A DNA stretch of 5,439 bases from positions 1 through 5,439 of the forward strand of contig JAEWYD010000010.1 of the NCBI GenBank assembly GCA_023462275.1, read 5' to 3'. This DNA is from Actinomycetes bacterium (lineage in GTDB: Bacteria > Actinomycetota > Actinomycetes > Actinomycetales > Cellulomonadaceae). A program made the position numbers and the translations under genes. The notes below the pieces were generated by a model, which saw only the letters and a list, made by a program, of their open reading frames with translations, did no database searches and had not been told where the DNA came from. This document shows positions 1-5,418 of this stretch, in pieces. Every line of letters begins with the position of its first letter. Positions within the stretch are counted from its first letter, which is position 1.

Positions 1-428
1 AGCCGCGCGAGCGTGACGTCGTCGGGCTCGCCGCCGTAGAAGCGGCGCAGCACCCGGTCGAAGACGTCGGCCTCCGGGGCCGCGGCCCGGAAGAGCGTCA
101 TCGACGACCGCACCTTCATCGCGTCCACGTCGCCCAGCACGCCCCGCAGGTCGGGGACGTCGAGCGCCAGCAGTGCCTCGCAGCACTCCGTCAGGCGGGG
201 ACCCAGCACGGGGTGGCCCAGGTACGCCCGGGCGTCGGCGAGGGAGTCGACCGCGTAGCGGTGCGCCGTCGGGCTCCGACCCAGGTCCATCTGCGGGAAG
301 ACGAACCAGATCCAGTGCCCCCGCTTGCGGCCGGCCTGCAGCTCGGCCAGGGCGGCCTCGTACGTCGTCCGCCCCCCGTCGGGCGCGTCCTGCGCCTCGA
401 CGAAGCGCTCGAGTTCCGTCGCCGTCAT
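1..428 (-). CDS. DUF1810 family protein, C-terminus cut by window edge
   Basis: Read on the minus strand, an open frame runs from an ATG at 428 to the window edge without a stop, giving 142 residues. It carries the DUF1810 pattern: LERFVEAQ (residues 6-13), a Tyr-rich helix with YEAALAELQAGRKRGHWIWF (23-42) followed by FPQMDLGRS (44-52), then AYLGHPVLGPRLTECCEALL (68-87), GDVDAMKVRSSMTLF (99-113) and a final DDVTLAR before the edge. Family members are usually about 140-150 residues, so only a few C-terminal residues should be missing. The biochemical function of the family is unknown, and no signal peptide or membrane segment is seen, so it is probably cytoplasmic. An in-frame ATG at 461 would add 11 residues, but the family normally begins just before the L-x-RF-x-x-AQ motif, so 428 is preferred. 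The gene is divergent from the LLM oxidoreductase across 154 bp in which I see no convincing promoter. Confidence 0.88.
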   Translation of the reverse strand, partial: MTATELERFVEAQDAPDGGRTTYEAALAELQAGRKRGHWIWFVFPQMDLGRSPTAHRYAVDSLADARAYLGHPVLGPRLTECCEALLALDVPDLRGVLGDVDAMKVRSSMTLFRAAAPEADVFDRVLRRFYGGEPDDVTLAR

Positions 429-570
429 CCGCACCGTCCCGTCCCGCGGAGCCGTCACCATCCTCGCGCCCGCGACGGCACCCGGCACGGTGGACGGCGG
501 GTTCCCGTGGGGCGATCAGTCCCGGGCCCGCGGCCGGTCAGCACGCAGTAGCCACCGGAGAACGCGCGCG

Positions 571-576
571 AGAGGA
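571..576 (+). promoter_or_regulatory. Ribosome binding site for the LLM oxidoreductase
   Basis: AGAGGA lies 6 nt before the ATG at 583. It decides the start: the frame stays open far upstream (to an ATG at 325), but that extension overlaps the opposite-strand DUF1810 gene, is low-complexity, and adds nothing like an LLM domain. The conserved protein begins soon after 583. Confidence 0.7.
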
Positions 577-582
577 CCAGCG

Positions 583-1416
583 ATGACGACGAACGACCAG
601 ACGACGCCACGGCCACGCCCCTTCAGGTTCGGCGTCGTCGCGCCGCTGCGCACCGACGTCGCGACGTGGCGCGACGCCGTGCGCCGGCTCGCAGACCTCG
701 GCTTCGCCACCCTCCTCGTGCCGGACGTGCCGCAGTGGCAGCCCGCACCCGGCCCGATGCTCGCGGTCGCGGCGACGCTGACGGACCTGAGGGTCGGCAC
801 GTGGGTGCACGCCTCGCCGCTGCGGAACCCGGGCATGCTCGCCTGGGAGGCGCACTCCCTGTCGGTGCTCACGGAGGGGCGCTTCGAGCTGGGGATGGGC
901 ACGGGCCGGCCGGACATCGACGACGAGCTCCGCCGGCTCGGCCTGCCGGTGGTCCCGCCGCGGCGACGCCTGGAGCTGATCGGCGAGTGCGTCGCGGCGC
1001 TCCGGGAGCTCGACGGGGCCGAGCGCCGCACGCCGGTGGCCATGGCCGTCCGCGGCCCCCGGGCGCTCGCGCTCGCGGCGCAGGTCGCCGACACCGTGAA
1101 CGTGATGGCGATGCCGGGTGACGCGCGAGGCGAGATCGTGCGCGTCGCGTCGGGGCTCCGCACGGAGCGGGACGTCGAGCTCGCCCTGCACGTGCCGGTC
1201 GTCGGCGAGACGGTCGCACCGTTCATGGCGGGGCCCGCGACCGACGCGGCCGCGCTGCACGCCGAGGACTCGCTCCTCGCCCTCCCGGGCGACCCCTCGG
1301 CGGCGACCGAGGAGCTCCTCCGTCGTCGCGAGGAGGGCGGCTTCTCCTACGTCGTCGTCGGGGCCAACGCTGCCGGCACGCTCGCGCCAGTCGTCGCGGA
1401 GCTGGCGGGTCGCTAA
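583..1416 (+). CDS. LLM-class (luciferase-like) oxidoreductase, probably F420-dependent
   Basis: The product is 277 residues and should be a soluble TIM-barrel enzyme of the bacterial luciferase-like family, using F420 or flavin to oxidise or reduce an unidentified small molecule. Visible family signatures in order: FRFGVVAP (residues 14-21, first strand), a helix then DLGFATLLVPD (38-48), LRVGTWVHASPLRNPGMLAW (69-88, core strand and the usual R-x-P), LSVLTEGRFELGMGTGRP (93-110, the most diagnostic block), PVAMAVRGPRALALAAQVAD (151-170), and a C-terminal GDPSAATEELLRRREEGGFS (236-255) ending in the typical APVVAELAG. The pattern most resembles the actinobacterial MSMEG_2516-type F420 subfamily; this is recognition by eye, and FMN use cannot be excluded. 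At 277 residues it is at the short end for the superfamily, but both ends look intact. It starts at 583 because of the SD at 571-576. It converges on the Lrp-type gene 19 bp downstream and appears to be transcribed alone. Confidence 0.9.
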   Translation: MTTNDQTTPRPRPFRFGVVAPLRTDVATWRDAVRRLADLGFATLLVPDVPQWQPAPGPMLAVAATLTDLRVGTWVHASPLRNPGMLAWEAHSLSVLTEGRFELGMGTGRPDIDDELRRLGLPVVPPRRRLELIGECVAALRELDGAERRTPVAMAVRGPRALALAAQVADTVNVMAMPGDARGEIVRVASGLRTERDVELALHVPVVGETVAPFMAGPATDAAALHAEDSLLALPGDPSAATEELLRRREEGGFSYVVVGANAAGTLAPVVAELAGR

Positions 1417-1420
1417 CCGC

Positions 1421-1435
1421 GCCGGGCGACCCGGC
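1421..1435. terminator. Short GC hairpin in the convergent gap, possible bidirectional terminator
   Basis: GCCGGG (1421-1426), loop CGA, CCCGGC (1430-1435) form a perfect 6-bp stem that fills almost the whole 19-bp gap between the stop of the LLM gene (1416) and the stop of the Lrp-type gene (1436). There is no T-run on either side, so as an intrinsic terminator it would be of the U-tract-free kind proposed for high-GC bacteria. The position is right for both genes, but in such GC-rich DNA a 6-bp stem can arise by chance. Confidence 0.4.
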
Positions 1436-2464
1436 TCAGATCGGTCCGCCCTTGAGGTAGGCCGGCAGCGGGACGAAGCCGCGCGCGACCCCGGTGTCGT
1501 CCAGCAGGCGGCCCATCAGCTTCACGGTCCGCAGGACGACCGCGCGGTCGACGATCTGCACGCCCGGCATCCGGTCCTCGATCGTCGCCTCGAGCCGGTG
1601 GACGTCGTCGAGGTTCCTCGTCCACACGTCGATGGCCAGGTCGTACTGCCCGACGACCGCGACGACGGCGCGGGCCTCCTGGACCGTGGCGATGCGCTGC
1701 GCCACCGCGTCCCGCTGCGACGCGGGGGTGCGCAGGAAGTACCAGGTGCACAGCGGGTACCCCGAGTGGCGTCGGGCGATCTCGGTCCGGAACCTCAGCC
1801 GCCCGGTGCCGACGACGTCGCCGATGAGGTCGCGGGCGCGCCGGGGACGCAGGCCCAGCGCGTCGGCCAGCTGCGTCGCCGTGACGCGGCCGTCGCGGGC
1901 CAGCTCGCGGGCGGCGGCCTCCATGAGCGGCGTGACGCGAGCCCGGTTGGCCGGGGCGCGGTGCGCCGACAGCCGCGCGCGCTCGGACTCCGTCAGCCCG
2001 GGCAGGTGCCAGCCGCTGCCGTCGACGTACGTGCGCGTCACCGGGTGCGAGTGCAGCGCCACGACGGTCCCGACCGGGTGGAGCTGCTCGAGCAGCAGGC
2101 GGGCGAGCGCGTCGTCGTCCCCCGCGATGACCGTGAGGACCAGGTCGCGGCTGCCGGCGGTGAGGTCGATCGTGGCGATCTCGGGGACCCGGGCCAGCTC
2201 GGCCGCGATCGGCAGCACCTGGCCCGGCGCCACGCGCATCTCCACGAGCGCCACGCCCTGACCCATGGCCGACGTCCCCGACTGGAGGTTGGGCGCCGCC
2301 GTCAGCCAGGCCACGCCCGCCTCCGACAGCCGCGACCACCGCCGCGCGAGCGTGACGGGGCTCAGGGCCAGGACGGACCCGAGCTCGGTCCAGGACGCGC
2401 GCGGGCGAACCTGCAGCGCGGCGATCAGGCGACGATCATCGTCGTCGAGAACCAGATCCGTCAT
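1436..2464 (-). CDS. Lrp/AsnC-family transcriptional regulator with two fused HTH-RAM units
   Basis: The product is 342 residues, about twice a classical Lrp/AsnC protein (about 150). Unit 1 has an AsnC-type HTH at roughly residues 6-53 (LDDDDRRLIAALQVRPRASW, then a recognition-helix region LSPVTLARRWSRLSEAG), followed by a RAM-like ligand/oligomerisation domain at about 70-146 with the glycine-to-Asp turn GSRD (104-107). Unit 2 has a more diverged HTH at about 176-225 (ATQLADALGLRPRRARDLIG) and a second RAM domain at about 238-315 with the turn GQYD (272-275). A short tail ends in PAYLKGGPI. Lrp-family proteins bind DNA as dimers or higher oligomers and respond to amino acids or related small molecules. 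Here one chain may act as a built-in dimer. It is divergent from the amidohydrolase-transporter pair and is its likely regulator, and probably regulates itself. I chose the ATG at 2464 over the in-frame GTG at 2476 because that GTG overlaps the SD sequence. Family assignment is secure; the ligand is unknown. Confidence 0.93.
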   Translation of the reverse strand: MTDLVLDDDDRRLIAALQVRPRASWTELGSVLALSPVTLARRWSRLSEAGVAWLTAAPNLQSGTSAMGQGVALVEMRVAPGQVLPIAAELARVPEIATIDLTAGSRDLVLTVIAGDDDALARLLLEQLHPVGTVVALHSHPVTRTYVDGSGWHLPGLTESERARLSAHRAPANRARVTPLMEAAARELARDGRVTATQLADALGLRPRRARDLIGDVVGTGRLRFRTEIARRHSGYPLCTWYFLRTPASQRDAVAQRIATVQEARAVVAVVGQYDLAIDVWTRNLDDVHRLEATIEDRMPGVQIVDRAVVLRTVKLMGRLLDDTGVARGFVPLPAYLKGGPI

Positions 2465-2490
2465 GGAAGTCCCCACTTCTGACCACTTCC
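2465..2490. promoter_or_regulatory. Candidate operator: three GGAAGT/ACTTCY half-sites
   Basis: Seen directly: GGAAGT (2465-2470), CCCC, ACTTCT (2475-2480), GACC, ACTTCC (2485-2490). The first two half-sites form an inverted repeat with one mismatch (6-4-6, 16 bp). The second and third form a direct repeat with a 10-bp period, one helical turn. The first and third are perfect inverted copies. Phased arrays of imperfect palindromes are typical of Lrp/AsnC operators. Relative to a proposed start near 2535 the group is centred roughly at -45 to -65, where an activator or a remodelling regulator of the plus-strand operon could act, while overlapping the regulator's own SD. Binding by this regulator is inference. 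Confidence 0.5.
2470..2474 (-). promoter_or_regulatory. Ribosome binding site deciding the start of the Lrp-type gene
   Basis: On the minus strand GGGGA (2474 to 2470) sits 5 nt before the ATG at 2464. The only longer in-frame start, GTG at 2476, would place this SD inside the coding sequence and adds only four residues. The SD lies within the GGAAGT/ACTTCT inverted repeat, so a protein bound there would also cover the start of the gene. Confidence 0.6.
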
Positions 2491-2497
2491 GGCGCCC

Positions 2498-2528
2498 TTG
2501 CCCGCAACGGTAGCGCCGTTTCTAGCCT
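2498..2528 (+). promoter_or_regulatory. Candidate promoter of the amidohydrolase-transporter operon
   Basis: TTGCCC (2498-2503) and TAGCCT (2523-2528) resemble -35 and -10 boxes; the latter fits the TANNNT form common in actinobacteria. The 19-bp spacer is longer than the usual 17-18, which would make it weak or regulator-dependent. Transcription would start near 2535, giving a leader of about 100 nt before the GTG at 2637. The leader is GC-rich and holds a possible GCGGC/GCCGC stem (2576-2580 with 2591-2595), but I recognise no riboswitch or leader peptide. A minus-strand promoter for the regulator must also lie in this region, but I could not place it with confidence. Confidence 0.4.
2506..2520. 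promoter_or_regulatory. Candidate operator: 15-bp inverted repeat in the promoter spacer
   Basis: AACGG-TAGCG-CCGTT is a perfect 5-5-5 inverted repeat lying between the proposed -35 and -10 boxes of the amidohydrolase promoter. A 15-bp palindrome is the size of classical Lrp/AsnC sites, although the sequence is unrelated to the AT-rich E. coli Lrp consensus. A protein bound here would block RNA polymerase. Its sequence differs from the GGAAGT half-sites, so the two sets could be read by different HTH units or by different proteins. Function is inferred from position and symmetry only. Confidence 0.4.
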
Positions 2529-2624
2529 GGAGACGTCCACCTCAGCCGAATCCATCCGTCCCGAACCCGGCGACGGCGGCCGGACCGGACGCCGCGCAGA
2601 CCGACAACGCCGCGACCGCGCACG

Positions 2625-2631
2625 AGAGGAG
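2625..2631 (+). promoter_or_regulatory. Ribosome binding site for the amidohydrolase
   Basis: AGAGGAG ends 5 nt before the GTG at 2637, a strong match to the anti-SD. It supports the GTG start; the protein reaches the conserved HLHAHPELS motif about 24 residues later, as usual for the family. Confidence 0.75.
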
Positions 2632-2636
2632 TCACC

Positions 2637-3857
2637 GTGCCCGCACTGGACCAGGTGCTCAGCCGTCTGGGCGCCACCCGCACCTGGCAGGAGGACCTCT
2701 ACCGGCACCTGCACGCCCACCCCGAGCTCAGCCTCCAGGAGCACGCGACCCGGGCGCTGATCGCCGACCGCCTGGGCGGGCTCGGCTACGAGGTGCGTCC
2801 GTTGGGCGGTGGTGTCGTGGGTGTGCTCGCCAACGGCCCGGGCCCCGTCGTCCTGAGCCGCGCCGACATGGACGCCCTGCCGGTCACCGAGGACACGGGG
2901 CTGCCGTACGCCTCCACCGAGACCGCCGTCGCGGCGTCCGGCGACGCCGTCGGCGTGATGCACGCCTGCGGGCACGACGTCCACGTGACGTGCCTGCTCG
3001 GCGCCGCCGCGCTGCTGGCCGCCGAACCCGAGGCGTGGTCGGGGACGTTCGTGGCGCTCTTCCAGCCGGCGGAGGAGACCGCGGCCGGCGCGCGCGCCAT
3101 GGTCGCCGACGGCCTCACCGACGCCGTCCCGCGCCCCGACGTGGCGTTCGCGCAGCACGTCCTGGGGCACACCGCCGGCGCGCTCGCCACGCAGGTCGGG
3201 CCGGTCCTGTCCGCCGGCGACAGCATCCGGATCACGGTGTTCGGCAAGGGCTCGCACGGGTCGATGCCCCACCTCGGCGTCGACCCCGTCGTCCTGGCCG
3301 CCGCCGTCGTCCTGCGGCTCCAGTCGATCGTCTCCCGCGAGGTTCCGCCCGGGGAGTTCGCCGTCGTCACGGTGGGCGCGCTGAACGCCGGCAGCACGAG
3401 CAACGTGATCCCCGACCGGGCCCAGCTGCTCGTCAACCTCCGCACGTACGACACGGCGACGCGGGAGCGCGTGATCGCAGCCGTCGAGCGCGTCGTGCGC
3501 GGGGAGTGCGCCGCCGCCGGTTCCCCGCAGGAGCCGACCTTCGAGTACTACGACCAGTTCCCGCTGACGGACAACGACCCCGTGGTCACCGCCCGGGTCA
3601 CCGCCGCGTTCACCGCCCACTTCGGCGCGGATCGCGTCGTCCCGCTCGGCCGCGTGCCCGCCAGCGAGGACTTCAGCCGCATCCCCGACGCCTTCGGCAC
3701 GCCGTACACGTACTGGGCAGTGGGCGGCTTCGCGCCCGGCACCGCAGTGCCCAACCACAACCCCCGCTTCGCCCCCCTCATCCAGCCCACGCTCGACGCC
3801 GGCACCGAGGCCGTCGTCGTCGCGGCCATGGCCTACCTCGGGAAGGACCTCTCGTGA
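2637..3857 (+). CDS. M20-family metallo-amidohydrolase (IAA-amino acid / N-acyl-amino acid hydrolase type)
   Basis: The product is 406 residues, normal for the M20D group (plant ILR1/ILL2, HipO hippurate hydrolase, YxeP, AbgA/B relatives), which hydrolyse an amide bond between an acyl or aryl group and an amino acid. Landmarks: HLHAHPELSLQEHAT (residues 24-38), SRADMDALPVTEDTGLPYAS (74-93), MHACGHDVH (108-116), FQPAEET (142-148), QHVLG (173-177), the dimerisation-domain block GKGSHGSMPHLGVDP (203-217), NAGSTSNVIPD (250-260), ASEDFS (342-347) and PNHNPRFAP (372-380). By analogy with ILL2, the two metal ions should be held by Cys111, His113, Glu147, His174 and His374, with Glu146 as the general base; all are present and their spacing fits, so an active enzyme is expected. 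There is no signal peptide, so it should act in the cytoplasm on a substrate brought in or made there. It is the first gene of a two-gene operon with the transporter and divergent from the Lrp-type regulator. The exact substrate (N-acyl, indole-acyl, benzoyl or other conjugate) cannot be told from sequence. Confidence 0.93.
   Translation: MPALDQVLSRLGATRTWQEDLYRHLHAHPELSLQEHATRALIADRLGGLGYEVRPLGGGVVGVLANGPGPVVLSRADMDALPVTEDTGLPYASTETAVAASGDAVGVMHACGHDVHVTCLLGAAALLAAEPEAWSGTFVALFQPAEETAAGARAMVADGLTDAVPRPDVAFAQHVLGHTAGALATQVGPVLSAGDSIRITVFGKGSHGSMPHLGVDPVVLAAAVVLRLQSIVSREVPPGEFAVVTVGALNAGSTSNVIPDRAQLLVNLRTYDTATRERVIAAVERVVRGECAAAGSPQEPTFEYYDQFPLTDNDPVVTARVTAAFTAHFGADRVVPLGRVPASEDFSRIPDAFGTPYTYWAVGGFAPGTAVPNHNPRFAPLIQPTLDAGTEAVVVAAMAYLGKDLS
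3841..3847 (+). promoter_or_regulatory. Ribosome binding site for the transporter, inside the amidohydrolase gene
   Basis: GGAAGGA lies 6 nt before the GTG at 3854, within the last codons of the amidohydrolase. With the GTGA overlap of start and stop it indicates translational coupling. It also decides the start: the transporter frame is open back to 2498, but that part overlaps the amidohydrolase and is not membrane-like. Confidence 0.75.
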
Positions 3858-5365
3858 ACGCCTCACCGGCCACCACCGCACCGGCCGAGCGCACCTACCG
3901 CGGCAACGACAAGCTGCTGGTCGGCATCGTCCTCGGCGTCCTCACCTTCTGGATGTTCGCGGGGACGGTCGGCACCGTCGCCCGGACGATGCTCACGGAC
4001 CTCAACGGCGGACCGATCGACGAGATCGCGAACCCGGCGGTGACCGTCAACCAGATGAACCTCGCGGTGTCGATCACCGCGCTGTTCTCCGGCCTCTTCA
4101 TCGTCTTCATGGGCGGCCTGGCCGACCGGATCGGCCGCGTCCGCATCGCCATCGCCGGGAACGTGCTGGGGCTCGTGGGCTCCGTGCTCCTCGTGCTGTC
4201 CGCGAGCGTCGCGACGCTCCCGATGCTCCTGGCCGGCCGTGCCCTGCAGGGCCTGTCCGCGGCGTGCATCATGCCGTCGACCATGGCGCTGCTGAAGAGC
4301 TACTGGGACGGCGCCGACCGCCAGCGTGCCGTCTCGATGTGGTCGATCGGGTCCTGGGGCGGCTCCGGCGTCGCGGCGCTGTTCGGCGGCTTCGTCGCGT
4401 CGAACATCAACTGGCAGTCGATCTTCTACGTGTCGATCGTCGTCTCCGTCGCGGCGATCGGGCTCATGTGGGGCACGCCCGAGAGCCGGGCGGACGTCAC
4501 CAGCCACCGGCGCTTCGACGTCCCCGGCCTGCTCGTGTTCATGGTGACGGTCCTGGCCCTGATGATCGTGCTGATCTTCGGCCGCCAGATCGGCTGGGGC
4601 AGCCCCGCGACCCTCGGACTGGTGGCGGTCGCCGTCGTCGGCGCGGTCGTGTTCTTCCTCGTGGAACGCACGCGGACGGCCCCGTTCATCGACTTCGGGC
4701 TGTTCCGGAACGCGACCTTCACCGGCGCGACCCTGTCGAACTTCCTCCTCAACGCCACCATCGGCCTGCTCATCGTGAGCCAGCAGATGCTCCAGCTGGC
4801 CCGCCCGGAGCTGTTCGACCCGTGGAAGGCGGGCCTGCTCACCATCGGCTACGCGGTCACGATCATCGGCTTCATCCGGGTCGGCGAGAAGCTGTTGCGC
4901 CGGTTCGGCCCCCGCAAGCCCATGGTGTGGGGCGCCGGCATCGTCGCCCTGGCCTGCGTCGCGCTCGTGCCCACCAACCTGCTCGTCGGGCAGTACGAGG
5001 TCCTCGCGGTGATCGCCTACACGCTGTTCGGGGTCGGGCTCGCGTTCTACGCGACGCCGTCGACCGACGCGGCGCTGTCCAACCTCCCGCCGGCGCAGGC
5101 CGGGTCGGGCGCAGGCATCTACAAGATGGCATCCTCGCTGGGTGGGGCCATCGGCGCGGCCCTGTCGCTGACCATCTTCAGCTCGTTCCTGGGCTCGGGC
5201 GTGTCGATCCTCGGCGAGCTGCTCGTGACCCAGGGCATGCACGAGAACGAGACGATCCGCCAGGCGGGGATGATCACGTTCATGTTCAACCTGATCCTGG
5301 CGCTCGTCGCGGTCATCTCGATCCTCGCGACGGTGCCCAAGGGTCGCAAGTACAACGACGACTGA
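3854..5365 (+). CDS. MFS transporter, DHA2 (14-TM) NorB-like
   Basis: The product is 503 residues, an inner-membrane major facilitator with about 14 membrane segments by eye (near residues 21-45, 68-90, 96-118, 122-145, 160-182, 187-207, 221-243, 251-270, 287-310, 325-345, 356-376, 382-402, 421-446, 472-494). Motif A is GGLADRIGRVR (87-97) between TM2 and TM3 and motif B is GRALQGLSAA (128-137). In TM5 the motif C region is SIGSWGGSG...FGG (164-179), with AA where other DHA2 pumps have GP. Stretches such as NLAVSITALFSG, GLSAACIMPST, RVGEKLL, FYATPSTDAA and GIYKMASSLGG closely resemble the Staphylococcus aureus multidrug/quinolone exporter NorB as I recall it, including the motif C variant. 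DHA2 pumps are proton antiporters, so export is the default expectation. The operon with an amidohydrolase also allows uptake of its substrate. The GTG start overlaps the upstream stop as GTGA and has its own SD. Family assignment is firm; substrate and direction are not. Confidence 0.92.
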   Translation: MNASPATTAPAERTYRGNDKLLVGIVLGVLTFWMFAGTVGTVARTMLTDLNGGPIDEIANPAVTVNQMNLAVSITALFSGLFIVFMGGLADRIGRVRIAIAGNVLGLVGSVLLVLSASVATLPMLLAGRALQGLSAACIMPSTMALLKSYWDGADRQRAVSMWSIGSWGGSGVAALFGGFVASNINWQSIFYVSIVVSVAAIGLMWGTPESRADVTSHRRFDVPGLLVFMVTVLALMIVLIFGRQIGWGSPATLGLVAVAVVGAVVFFLVERTRTAPFIDFGLFRNATFTGATLSNFLLNATIGLLIVSQQMLQLARPELFDPWKAGLLTIGYAVTIIGFIRVGEKLLRRFGPRKPMVWGAGIVALACVALVPTNLLVGQYEVLAVIAYTLFGVGLAFYATPSTDAALSNLPPAQAGSGAGIYKMASSLGGAIGAALSLTIFSSFLGSGVSILGELLVTQGMHENETIRQAGMITFMFNLILALVAVISILATVPKGRKYNDD

Positions 5366-5374
5366 CCGATCGGT
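5365..5374. repeat. 10-bp palindrome at the transporter stop codon
   Basis: ACCGATCGGT is perfectly self-complementary and begins with the last base of the TGA stop. It is too short and loopless to be a useful hairpin by itself and lies just before the stronger terminator stem. It may be a protein site or chance. Confidence 0.3.
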
Positions 5375-5376
5375 GA

Positions 5377-5403
5377 GGGGGCGCGGCCCCCCGCCGCGCC
5401 CCC
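5377..5403 (+). terminator. Strong GC hairpin after the transporter, likely operon terminator
   Basis: GGGGGCGCGG (5377-5386), a 7-nt loop, and CCGCGCCCCC (5394-5403) form a perfect 10-bp all-GC stem starting 12 nt after the transporter stop codon. A competing shorter hairpin, GGGGGC-GCG-GCCCCC (5377-5391), is also possible. The stem is followed by a C-rich tract rather than a U-tract, so if it terminates transcription it does so by the U-independent route suggested for actinobacteria, or it marks and stabilises the mRNA end. Confidence 0.65.
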
Positions 5404-5418
5404 CCACCCCCCCCCCCC
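5399..5418. repeat. Poly-C low-complexity tract
   Basis: Seven C, one A, then twelve C (5407-5418), partly overlapping the terminator stem; another run of six C follows at 5427-5432. No coding frame or signal is recognisable in 5404-5439. Such a run could be a true slippage-prone homopolymer or a sequencing or assembly artefact near a contig end. Confidence 0.7.

Noticed and set aside
325..582. 86-residue N-terminal extension of the LLM oxidoreductase
   Set aside because: It overlaps the DUF1810 coding region on the other strand and lies upstream of the good SD at 571-576; nothing in it matches the LLM fold.
429..582. Promoter or operator in the gap between the DUF1810 and LLM genes
   Set aside because: TAGCCA at 549-554 resembles a -10 box but no -35 sits at a sensible distance, and the short palindromes such as CGGGCCCG are expected by chance at this GC content.
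1413..2339. 308-residue minus-strand frame overlapping the Lrp-type gene
   Set aside because: Low-complexity Arg/Gly/Ala protein in another frame of the same strand; the 342-residue frame has clear HTH and RAM domains.
2498..3853. Upstream in-frame extension of the transporter, giving a 955-residue frame
   Set aside because: It overlaps the whole amidohydrolase gene, is Arg/Pro-rich with no membrane or domain signature, and the transporter has its own SD and GTG at 3854. It is a high-GC shadow.
2436..3881. 481-residue open frame on the minus strand opposite the amidohydrolase
   Set aside because: Gly/Arg/Asp-rich composition without motifs, antisense to a clear M20 enzyme; typical spurious high-GC frame.
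4344..4390. Loss of a key antiporter motif (motif C) as evidence of a broken transporter
   Set aside because: The same WSIGSWGGSG...FGG form is what I recall for S. aureus NorB, so it is a family trait and not damage.
3863..5407. 514-residue open frame on the minus strand opposite the transporter
   Set aside because: Highly charged repetitive composition produced by the complement of membrane codons; no family recognised and it runs through the terminator.
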